Both the position numbers and the translations under genes were made by a program. Of a stretch of 64,000 nt of DNA, positions 25,306 to 35,631 are shown in pieces. Location: positions 62,272,108 through 62,336,107 of the forward strand of contig OX393577.1 of assembly GCA_947652605.1 (NCBI GenBank), given 5' to 3'. This DNA is from Elmis aenea (Eukaryota; Arthropoda; Insecta; Coleoptera; Elmidae). Below the pieces are notes generated by a model that did not search any database, was not told the origin of the DNA, and saw only the letters and a program-made list of their open reading frames with translations. Position 1 is the first letter of the stretch; the number at the start of each line of letters is the position of its first letter.

Positions 25306-25504
25306 CCAAAAAATTCTTAAGGACATAGCAAGAGGTAGAAAAAACCTCGGAAGGCTGATGAATGGAAATAGGTACTAACAGGGATAACGACATACAGAAG
25401 CAGATATCCCAATATCTCAGCGGAGAAAAGACTCAAAGGCTTGGTAGAAGAAGAAGATAAATATAAGGTGTACTAAAAGTCAGATTTCACAAAAAAAAAA
25501 AGGC

Positions 25505-25755
25505 TAAATAATGTAATTATATTTTCGTAATTAAAACATTTGCTCAAGTAGGTGGCTTTAGTTTTCAAGCATTTTGAACGCTTTAATACATGATATCTTA
25601 AAATATCTACGCCGATATTATAGCACGCAGATAAGATTGCCTACATATTAGTGCAATGATAGAAATTGGTAGATTTTTATAAAACAAGCCACAAAAAAAA
25701 TCAATAGGCGTTAAATCTGGAGAACTAGATGGTCAATGAAGTGGATTTCGTTTTA
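25505..25755 (-). pseudogene. Mariner-like transposase C-terminal fragment, degraded
   Basis: On the minus strand a frame reads PSSSPDLTPIDFF, the third catalytic aspartate block of mariner-type DDE/D transposases (SPDLxPxDFFLWG). A later CIKAF...LE...HLLEQMF stretch in another frame fits the C-terminal tail. Stops and frameshifts abound. No termini were found. Confidence 0.5.
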
Positions 25756-25759
25756 ATGA

Positions 25760-27789
25760 GCGAAAAAATATGAGATAAAGCAATCTTTTTGTGGATCCTG
25801 ATTTTCAGGGCACCCTGTTTATCTCTGCTTAGCTGTAAACGTTGGCTCGGATGGTGAGTAAATAAGTATAAGGAAATTTTAAAAAATACACTAAGTGCAA
25901 CAATTGTTTCCCTTATTTTGTGTGTGTATTAATACAGTTGAAGAGTCAAACAAGCGACTTATTGATGTTGTCTTATACTTTAACGATTTTACTTCTACAG
26001 AATAACCAAGATTGTCAGTACAAAACAAGTAATTAAAAAATATGCTATACAGCCCATAATGTGAATACCGAAGGACGATCACTTGAAAACGAAGAACCTT
26101 TTACATGGCATTCGTTTCATTGATATCCTAAGACGCAACGACGTAAAATCGTACCCATTCGTCGGCAATCGCATTTGAAAAATTCATTGCGAACAGCAGC
26201 TCACCGGGCGCGAGCGAAGTCTCTCTCGTCGGGGGTAGTTCAGTACCGCATTGCGCCAGGCACCTCGTAAAGACCTATATTTGGTGCAAATAAGGCCTCG
26301 AATAGTGAACACTTAATGTTGCTTTGCTGTTACTTCGAGTACTCTTACAGAATTACAGAACAAAGGATTTTAGACCATAAAAGATGTATGCCTCATTACA
26401 TCTAGCGCGCCGTGTTGTTACGCGTGTGCAGATTTTGCTAATGCCGTGAGAAATTTAGTCAAAACATTCGGCAATGTGTGTTAAGAATTGTTTACGGTCA
26501 AAATTGGGCTTCAGAGTATCGCTGTATTACAGAGAGTTTGTCTGAGCGCGACTCAGTTACACATTTTTAAATGATTTTGTTTCAAAAATTAATAAAATAA
26601 AATTTTTCCTCACAAGTAAAAATTAAAGCTAATTAAAATTCAAGTTCTAGCACTGAGATATCCATTATTATAAAAGCTAGAGTATAGAGTTTTAAGATTG
26701 GCAAAGCTAACAAATTTTACGCTGATCTTAAATTTGAACCAAAAAGATGTCATATTGAACTACTATCATAAAAATTCCTCAAAATCGGAAAAACCGAATT
26801 AAGAAGTATTTTTTGCTTAGTGGAAAAGACTTTTGAAACGTGTAAGACATTTATTTTTCTATATTTTAAGTCGCAATAGAAGCTGATCACGAATTATCCA
26901 TCCATCAATTTTCCTTTTTTATGGCTGCCAAGTGAATTTTTTCCTAATTTGTCTTGTACGAGTCGAGTTTTCTAGGCTGAAACTTTTAATTGGCATAGAT
27001 ACATTTGTCAAAATAAGTTTTTAGATCGAGTAATTAAGAAAACCAAATTGTAATTCATTGTTTAAGAAAGTTTAGTGCTTTCTAATATGTTAGATACCTT
27101 TAATGCATTTAGTTTATGATAATAGCTAAAACAAAAAAGGTTGAGTTAATAATCATAACGTTTTAAATCTCCAACAAACTCCTACACTGTATACAAAAAA
27201 AAAAAAAAAAATTAGGGGTGAAATTGTGTATTAACATTTTGGTGTAAAAAGATTTGTCTTAAAATATATTGTTTTAAATTTTAGAGTATAGGTTTGATCC
27301 AACAAGTCATTTAAAACCAATTCATGGGTAAGCACATGAACTGGTTTGTTCGCATGCGTGAACTATGTACTAATAAATGTATTGGCCAGTATTAGCCTTT
27401 GTTGGAACGCTTTTGCTACTGGCCTAACTGTAAATGACATTTGCGTCTATTGAGTTCATAGAAATGTGAACGGATAAACACCTTAAGAATCCAGTACTAA
27501 ATGGGACTGGGAGGGCGATGCATAGCTACCTGAGCTCACACTAATTGTGAACAGCGCATGCGTGTAAAATTCCAAGTTCTAGTACATGCTTTCTTCAAGT
27601 ACTGTTTTGACCGTACACAGACTATTTCTTGTATTGATTTTATAACAGTTGGAACAGCCGACTAAACCGTCCGGTGAACTATCAGAGACTGTGATGGAAC
27701 GCGATATCGATACTGCGCAAAATCCTGATAGTACATTGAATCGTACAGAGCCTTGTTGGAAAAAACTTTATAACACCGATTATTTTAAC
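25760..27789. other. No gene; GC-richer patch and a hairpin
   Basis: 26120-26290 is unusually GC-rich and CpG-containing for this window but holds no long frame. 27314-27347 can form a 13-bp hairpin (AAACCAATTCATG ... CATGAACTGGTTT, one mismatch). Neither could be assigned. Confidence 0.35.
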
Positions 27790-28462
27790 TTAATAAGTAT
27801 CTAGAAATTAAAAACTCTGGATTTACAGGACGGTTTTATTGATTTTGGTTAAAAATCCGACGTTTCGCACTTAATGTTTTTAAGGCTTTCTCAAGGGCTG
27901 AAAACAAATGTGATTACAAATTTCATTTATAAAACTATTCTTAACATGACTTGAAACGATTAAATATAAATAACATAAAATTTTAAATACTAGATACAAG
28001 TTACAAATTAGATTGAAACAATTATACAATAAAAATACTTACAATTTTAACAATATTCATTGATAATTGACAAGGCTAACATGGTGCACATAACCATTTG
28101 TTTTTTGAATGTGTAGAACAATTCGAAAGTCAAAAATAACAGTGATACAGTCGCACTAATTTATTGTAAAATGTAAACAGTCTTTTCATTAAAAGGATTT
28201 TATGTGTAAAAATGTAAATTAAAACGGATACATAAAATTTTAAAAAAGACAGACACAAAAGCAACACTTTAAAAATTTTACGTACAATAGTCAGGTTCAA
28301 CACCAGTAACATTTTATAACAGTTTTACAGAAAGGGGGGAAACTGAACTATGTGGACCAATAATTTTTTAATTAATTAGTAGATGTCCTAAGTTGGTTTA
28401 ACACAACAAATAATAGAACAATTTACACCAATTGGTATAAAAAAAGTAGTAAATCTACCAGA

Positions 28463-29074
28463 TTGTTGAATTTTCACTCCCACCATCCCATCCACCAAAA
28501 ATTAAATATCATTAAAAATATAAGAAGAAGAATCGAAACATTATCGGATGATAGATTTCATGCCATAAATTTTAACAAGGCAAAAACATTTTTAATACAA
28601 AATAATTACCCCCTAAAGATCATTAACAAATACCTAATAAATAATAATAATAACATAACAACAACAAACATTTCAAAATCATTAAATCCTGTAAAATTCT
28701 ACAAAATTCCATATGTAAAAATTCTTTCAGAAAATTTATCATCCATTTTAAAACACCATAATATTCAATTAGTGTAAAAAAATCAATTTACCCTACAATC
28801 AGTGTATACAAAATTAAAAGATCCTACAAATAAAATTTTAAAAAACAATTTAATATATAGCTGCTCTTGTGATCAATGCAATACCATATACATAGGACAG
28901 ACCAAACAAACATTACGAAATAGAATGTATGGTCACAAAAGCGATGTTAAAAAATTGAAAGACAATTTGAATTTGAATAATAATAACAAAAATATTCCAA
29001 CAACCACTAGCTTAACAGAGCACATGTTAAATACCAATCACAATTTCAATTTAAAAAATTATTGGTCCACATAG
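28463..29074 (+). pseudogene. Penelope-like RT thumb and GIY-YIG endonuclease
   Basis: One frame runs through with a single internal stop at 28775-28777. The first part (HHPIHQKLNIIKNI ... FLIQNNYPLKIINKY) resembles the region between RT and nuclease in Penelope proteins, followed by KIPYVK and a TKLKD linker. The second part holds CSCDQCNTIYIGQTKQTLRN and MYGHKSD, which is the GIY-YIG nuclease with its CxC metal-binding lead; later LTEHMLNTNHNF fits the domain's end. The nuclease nicks the target for insertion. The RT catalytic core is absent. Stop at 29072. Confidence 0.7.
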
Positions 29075-29524
29075 TTCAGTTTCCCCCCTTTCTGTAAAAC
29101 TGTTATAAAATGTTACTGGTGTTGAACCTGACTATTGTACGTAAAATTTTTAAAGTGTTGCTTTTGTGTCTGTCTTTTTTAAAATTTTATGTATCCGTTT
29201 TAATTTACATTTTTACACATAAAATCCTTTTAATGAAAAGACTGTTTACATTTTACAATAAATTAGTGCGACTGTATCACTGTTATTTTTGACTTTCGAA
29301 TTGTTCTACACATTCAAAAAACAAATGGTTAAGTGCACCATGTTAGCCTTGTCAATTATCAATGAATATTGTTAAAATTGTAAGTATTTTTATTGTATAA
29401 TTGTTTCAATCTAATTTGTAACTTGTATCTAGTATTTAAAATTTTATGTTATTTATATTTAATCGTTTCAAGTCATGTTAAGAATAGTTTTATAAATGAA
29501 ATTTGTAATCACATTTGTTTTCAG

Positions 29525-29567
29525 CCCTTGAAGAAGCCTTAAAAACATTAAGTGCGAAACGTCGGAT
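29525..29567 (+). ncRNA. Degenerate hammerhead-like motif in Penelope arm
   Basis: CTTGAAGA is followed by a possible stem (CTTAA-AAACA-TTAAG), then GCGAAAC and GTC. The layout fits the hammerheads known in Penelope-like elements, but the first box deviates from CTGANGA, so activity is doubtful. The left arm carries the inverse near 27858-27905. Confidence 0.3.
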
Positions 29568-29669
29568 TTTTAACCAAAATCAATAAAACCGTCCTGTAAA
29601 TCCAGAGTTTTTAATTTCTTAACCTTAAAACAACGGACGTTCAACAATTTATAATTAATAAGTATCTAC

Positions 29670-30628
29670 AGATATGATACAAAAATAACTTTCATTTATT
29701 TTTATGCAATATATGATTTTATTTGCAAAATTAGATGAATATTCAGCTATTAAAGAAATAAAAATATTTATTGAGGCATGCCTTTTGTTATAAGTTCTTT
29801 TGTTCCTTTTCAGCGATTATTTTTAACACACCCTTTGTTTTCGCAGTTTCGCCGACACTTAATCGTGCCCACATCCTTGCTGAAGTTTGCCGAGGATCAG
29901 ATGCCAAATTTTATATACGTTCAGTTGAAGTTAGCAAGTTTTAAGTTAATTAAAGGCAAACCCAGTTCTTGGCACCTCATTCAGAACCTCAGGGCCCGTA
30001 TAATAAAATGAACAGCGTCGCAAACTCTCATTAATTCAGAAGTTTTTAAACGAAGTGATGTATGCAGCAAATGCAGTGCTGATAGCGAATATTGTATTGT
30101 TGCGATTAATTATGAAACTGTGACACATAATCTAAACTACGGCAGCGTTTTTTGCGCCGGGCACTTAGAATGATTTATGTGGGAAAAATGTAAAATGCAC
30201 CGCAGCGAAATGACTGGCGAAGAACTTCAAAGAAAATATGATCCATCATAATAAAGCAGATAATTACAGTCACTTTTTAAACGACTTTGTTTTGTTTTAA
30301 CCATTACCCATTTCACATTCGCCAGGATAATGGAATCCTCATTTAATGCTTAATAGTGATGTGGTCTACATTTTGACGCAAAGTTAATTTAATTGTGTAC
30401 TGACGTTTCGTATTCATTCTTATTCTTCCTCAATAACAAGGCCTGGCTCGACATTGTAGTGTCGCAGTCAACTAATTACTTTGATTAATTGTTTAAGTAT
30501 TTAGGTTAATCACAAAAAGGTACCTAATAATTAATCGCTAGTTTCATCGTTTAAGGTAAACTCAACTTTTTTCGGCCGAAAAATGCTCCAATATTCGTCC
30601 AAAAATCCAATATTCGGCCTATTTTAAA
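29670..30628. other. No feature supported
   Basis: A tract TTTGTTTTCGCAG near 29836-29848 resembles a splice acceptor, followed by a short open frame, but no gene could be built. Confidence 0.3.
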
Positions 30629-31151
30629 TACAGTGAGCTCGCGTTATAAGCAACCCACGATATAAGCAACTCGCGTTATAAGCAACACTCGATATAAGCA
30701 ACTATCGTATCAAAGTACACGATATAAGCAACTGTCAGTGTGACAGTTAAAAATACAAATATCTAAAATACTATTGCAGATATAACAATGAAATTTTGTA
30801 TCTGAGCGTTATGGTATTTTTCGGATTCGATGGAAATATTAAGGTTGCAATGCGACTTCCGGTTCAACCGGAAACGGACTCAAACTTTGAAATTTTTAAT
30901 AGAAAATCTGTATACTTTTACATTTTTGAATTTGTCTTAAAATATACTTTAATAAATGTAAAAGGTTATATGGGTCTAAAGTCAACAGTTTTTAAAATAT
31001 TTACATTTTTACGAAAATTTTTAGTGATATAGCACTTTCAGTTTTTTTTTTAACATTCAGGTTATTTAAAAGGGCAGTAAAATATCGTGGAAATCTAGAT
31101 TAACAATAGATTTTTTAACAATCATTTTATTTTTAGGAGATTATTAATATA

Positions 31152-32024
31152 CAGCCTCATTCAAAAAGTCTGCAACGAATCGAAAAGTTTTTTATTATTT
31201 TTTTCTCAGAAAATTGTATTCTTGATAAAAGTTGGTGCATGGTCTAAAACTAATTTTAAGATGAAAAAAGTTCAATAAAAAATCATATGACACTAGATAT
31301 TAGTGATCTTTGAAATATTTTAAGAGATACAAAAAAAATTATGGACAGAGTTTTTAAAAATCCCAAAATAAGGCTAGATTTAAATTTTGACGGTCAAATT
31401 TCAATTTTTATTTTTTAAGAAATTTTAACATTCAAAAAGTCTGCAACAAATGGAAAATTTTATTTTTATCGAAAAAAGTTATTAAGAATCTAAAAACTGA
31501 ACTAGGTTTAAATTCTGAGGGTTTAATTGTAATTTTTATTTTTTAAGAAGTTTCAACATTTAAAGTCTGCAACAAATGGAAAATATCCTGACTTTTTATT
31601 CAACTTTTTTCATCTTAAAATTAGTTGTAGGTTGTAGACCATTTTATGTACCAACTTTAACAAAAATAAAATTTTCTGACAAATTGATAATGAAAAATGG
31701 TTCTATTTGTTGCACTTTTTTAATGTTTAAGTTTCTTAAAAATTAAAATTAGAATGTGACGATCTAAATTTAAATTTAGGCTTATTTTTAGATTCTAAAT
31801 ATTTTTTTAAATAGTTTTTTTGTTTCTCTTAAAATAAGAGCACTTTATTCTTGCGAATATGTCAAAAAGTCGCTAAAATCTAGCGTCCTATGATTTTTTA
31901 TTGAACTTTTTTCATCTTAAAATTAGTTTTAGACCATGCACCAACTTTTATCAAGAATACAATTTTCTGAGAAAAAAATAATAAAAAACTTTTCGATTCG
32001 TTGCAGACTTTTTGAATGACGCTG
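31152..32024. repeat. Foldback MITE with reiterated terminal motif
   Basis: Ends CAGCCTCATTCAAAAAGTCT and its near inverse are flanked by TA, with arms of about 150 bp. The terminal motif AAAGTCTGCAAC recurs inside at 31436 and 31563, about 125 bp apart, as part of a tandem duplication. No coding capacity. Confidence 0.65.
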
Positions 32025-32302
32025 TATAATAATATAATAAACTCGTAGGTTAAATTACTAAAATTTTTTGGCTTCATATAATTTACCAAAGAGCATAAGT
32101 TCAATTTATGATTGTCGGTGGAATTAGCACACGGTATAATAGTACCTAACTCGTTGCTTAGATATTTTTCTCCCGGGAATATTTTTTTTACGTGTATGAA
32201 CAAGAGTTTTGTACGGTAAACACTTGTAAAATAAGGCCGTTTCATCCGCTCTGTATACTTGCCATGAAATCACATCATATTTTTTTATTTGAGAGATGTA
32301 TA

Positions 32303-33862
32303 CAGGGCCGTGTTTAGGGGGGGGCGAAGGGGGCGCTCGCCCCGGGCGCCGAAATCAGGGGGCGCCAAAATCGTCATTGACGTCTTTTTTTTTTGGAGGT
32401 ATCTACGTTAAGCAGTACCAGCGCGAAATTATTTTGTGTCCTAGGCAAAGTTTATTGGCGCGTCCCTTCTTCCTTTACACCTTTTATCTAAATTGTAAAT
32501 TGTTATTAACAAGTAAATAACGTACGGCGTATGAGGTATATAAAGCTGACGTAGCTTGTTAATGAACCCAATAGCGCGTCAAGTAATAGCGATAGTGTAA
32601 GTAAGTACATTAAACTAATAACTGTGTAGTGAATAAAATTTTAAAATATAATCGTATAAATAAAGTTAAATAAAATCAAATATTATCCATGGAGAAATTT
32701 TTGAAAACGAGTGGTAGTAGTGATGAAAGGAAAAGAGACAAGGAAGAGAAAAACAAAGAAGAAGGCGGAATATCCAGAACGTACAAACTAGAAATCAGAT
32801 CACCAGATCTAGCAAAAACCAAAGGTTCAATGGAAGAAAAACAAATGGAGGAATTAGTATCTAAAAGTAAAAGTGGAAGAAGTTAAAAAGATAAGGGAAG
32901 AACAAAAAGCGTTTAGGGAGGAATTTATTGCAACAACAAAAAAAAGAAAACGAAGAGCTTAGAAAAAAGATGTTTAGCTTAGGAAACAGAATAGAAGAAA
33001 CAGTAAAAAAAAAAAAGAAATATAAAATTGTCATAAAGGGGGCAAAATTTGATGAAAGTAACGGTACAGCAGGTATCGAAGAATTTCTAGATTAAAATTT
33101 AGGAGTCAAAGTAAATATCAAACAGATGTATGTGGTGGGTCGAAAATATGGCAAAAGTATGACAATAGCAATGACAAGTAAATAGGAAAAAAATAAAATA
33201 AAGATAATACAGGATAAGAGCAAATTAAGAGGTCAAAACGTTTACATAGACAATGACCTAACAGTAAAAGAAAGAGAAATACAATGAAAAATCAGAGAAG
33301 AAGCAGAAAAAGAAAGAAAAAAGGTCAAAAAAGTCAGAGTAGCTTATCAAAAACCTATCGTAGATAATAACATCTGGCTATGGAATTAAAAAAAAGAGGA
33401 GCTACAGCAAAAAACGGACCCAAAATACGAAGGACGGAAACAATGGCACGATCACTACACGAAAACGGACATGAATAAGGAAAAACAGTTAGCAATCAAA
33501 GCACGAGATAATAAAAATGATATAATGAGAATAGGTTCTTGGAATACCAGAAGCATAAAAGGAAAAGAAGAAGAAGCGATCATGGACAAAAGTCGGCACA
33601 ACAGTCCTACACCTAACAGTAGAAGTACTCATGACTAAAAAAAATAATGTTCCTTAAGTTAAATGTTTAACTATTGAAGTATTTATTTATTTATTATTAA
33701 AAATATATGTGCATATGTGTGTTTTATAAAGTGTTTTATAAAACGAGCCCCATTTTCCAAGCCCGCACGAACAAGTAGGCCCGGAGAAACTTTTTTTTTT
33801 TAGAAAGGGGGCGCAATTTTTCGTTCTTGCCCCGGGCGCCAAAACACCTAGACACGGCCCTG
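32303..33862. mobile_element. hAT element with GGGCGCC ends
   Basis: Ends CAGGGCCGTGTTTAGG and the complement of CCTAGACACGGCCCTG are flanked by perfect 8-bp copies GATGTATA (32295-32302 and 33863-33870). CCCCGGGCGCC blocks sit near both ends. The interior is a LINE 5' part in plus orientation, so no hAT coding remains. Confidence 0.8.
32690..33640 (+). pseudogene. LINE ORF1 and start of endonuclease ORF2
   Basis: Begins MEKFLKTSGSSDERKRDKEE, a charged coiled-coil-like start, and continues through shifted frames to KYKIVIKGAKFDES, GIEEFLD and NVYIDNDLTVKEREIQ. About 100 residues later RIGSWNTRSIKGKEEE matches the first conserved block of the AP-like endonuclease of LINE ORF2 (N-R-L/I). The LINE is cut off after that and contains many stops. 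It is the only 5' LINE part in the window and lies inside the hAT. Confidence 0.55.
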
Positions 33863-34132
33863 GATGTATAAGTACATAGATCACGACTAAAGGTACTTGG
33901 CACGCGCGTATTTTGTTTGACATAGGTACGTACAGATCACCATAGCAACGCGACAACGATCGCGTTGTTATGGTGTAAACTTTTATTTTTAGTTTTACTA
34001 CTAAAAACAAGATTTATTTATGTTAAAAATCGAATCGTTTCTATTTCTATCATATAAGCAACTTTCACGTTATAAGCAACTTTTAGATCGGAATTGGCCG
34101 CCGTTAGTTGCTTATAACGCGAGCTCACTGTA

Positions 34133-35629
34133 ACACACAAACAAACAACACTGGACAAGATTTTTGGCAAATCGGGTGCCGATAAATCGTCGAAAAAAGG
34201 GACTACTATCAACAGCATTAGTGTTACCTGATGTTGTCATGGAAGGTGACCCTTCTAAGCAAATATTCATTTCTTTCTCTTTACTTTCCACCATCACAGC
34301 TTCTTAGTAAACGTAAACGGATTAGTCTAATTTTAGTAAATTTCCATGAAAATAATAGATTTTGTATTGCACTGAATCGGTATTCGTTCATCCCCCAGAA
34401 GCCGAATTAACGCGAATATCAAGGTCCAATGTATAAGATCAAGATAGTTTTAAGAGATGATTGGTTCCCATCGTTTGTTTTAGAACAACATCTTTATTGT
34501 ACGTTTATAAAAGTCTCAAAGTTTCTAGGGATGATAGAGCTATTACTCCATACAAATACAGTTTCATTTGAATAAAATTTACAACTTGATGCAATAAAAA
34601 TTGATTTACAGAGCGGTGCACTGCAATCTGTATTTACGTGCAATAAAACTGTTAATCTTGAAAGTTGTTTTACTGTGCCATAATTTAAATTTTATTCAGT
34701 GTGTAATGGCACTTGCCTAGATCTAGCGACTCTGTTGTGCGCAAAATTTTAAAAATGGATTACGTTTAGTCATGACAGAACTAAATACTTCATACTAATT
34801 TTGGAAAAAAATTGTAAATTGTGTTTTTTAGGTAAAGCTAAATGGTAAATAAATATGCTGAAGCAATCTTATTTCATTAAAATATTTTTGTGTCGGCTAA
34901 AATATATTGATAAAAATTATTAAACCTTAACTTCGGATAGTACCTACCTAAGAAATTTAAAATAAGTAAGAAAATGTAGAGTAATAACTTAACATCTAAA
35001 CTTAGCGTAATGAGACATCAAGTAGTTCTTTTGAGCATTGAAGATGGTGGTGGAATTTTTGAACAATAACTTTGAACTATTGTTATTTATTCGTGTTTTA
35101 AAATTTAAATAATCAATCAATGCAATAATCAATATTAGACTTTTTAGGTTAACATTCAAAGAGCTGTATCTTCCCAACAATTGAGAATTGAACACATGTT
35201 TATATGAACTTTTTAACTCAAAATAGTCCATACTACCAGCTCCTAAAATATTTACTATTCGTCCTGAAACACCCTGTATAGGTACTTATATTTAAATAAT
35301 TGTAATACCTCTGAAACTATGAGTTATTCTGATAACGTTTATCGACTATCTCACTTTTTTAAAAATAAAAATAAGCCCAAAAAACATTATTCATTTTTGA
35401 CCAGTGGCGTAATATAATCAATGTTAATGTACTTGTATATTAAAAATACATTATTTAACATTTTTTTAAATTAAAATTTTCCTTTTTTTTTTTAGCTATG
35501 TATGTAAATACCTTAATGATGGAAAACAAAAGGAAATTTTTTGTGTTACGGTAACATTAAACAACACTGGTAAGAAAGTTTAAAAACCCCTTTACACTAC
35601 AATGTCGAAATTATTTTTGCGCCAATTTA
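34133..35629. other. No gene; possible old MITE end near 35277
   Basis: ACACCCTGTA at 35268-35277 looks like a mariner-type terminus without a partner. The rest is AT-rich and unassigned. Confidence 0.3.
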
Positions 35630-35631
35630 TA

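Larger units (their letters stand above)
27804..29655 (+). mobile_element. Penelope-like retroelement with inverted flanking arms
   Basis: A 14-bp target duplication TTAATAAGTATCTA brackets the insertion (27790-27803 and 29656-29669). Inverted arms 27806-28376 and about 29049-29617 are near-identical; between them lies the C-terminal coding part of a Penelope-like element. Penelope elements are known to carry LTR-like repeats in direct or inverted order and to be 5'-truncated, which fits. Left arm contains the antisense of the last codons, so it arose from the 3' region. A short tail (29618-29655) follows the right arm. Confidence 0.7.
30631..34130. mobile_element. TA-flanked element with ATAAGCAAC repeats
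   Basis: The 23-bp ends CAGTGAGCTCGCGTTATAAG(CAA) and their exact inverse meet TA on both sides. ATATAAGCAACT/GTTATAAGCAAC units repeat about six times at the left end and two to three times at the right. CAGT-type ends with TA and repeats of this kind suit pogo/Tigger-like or other Tc1/mariner groups, but no transposase survives. The length of 3.5 kb is mostly two later insertions (31152-32024, 32303-33862) and an arm fragment at 30830-31140 of the 35632 family. Confidence 0.65.

Noticed and set aside
28130..29292. Identical 60-codon frames at 28130-28312 (minus) and 29110-29292 (plus)
   Set aside because: They lie in the inverted arms of the Penelope-like element and are hydrophobic chance frames of non-coding sequence.
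29836..29980. Acceptor-like tract followed by a short frame as a terminal exon
   Set aside because: Only a short frame, no donor partner, no recognised protein; kept as a note only.
30560..34420. TTCGGCCGAA-type sequences near 30570 and 34370 as an outer hAT around the 30631 element
   Set aside because: The right side matches poorly and no duplication could be identified.
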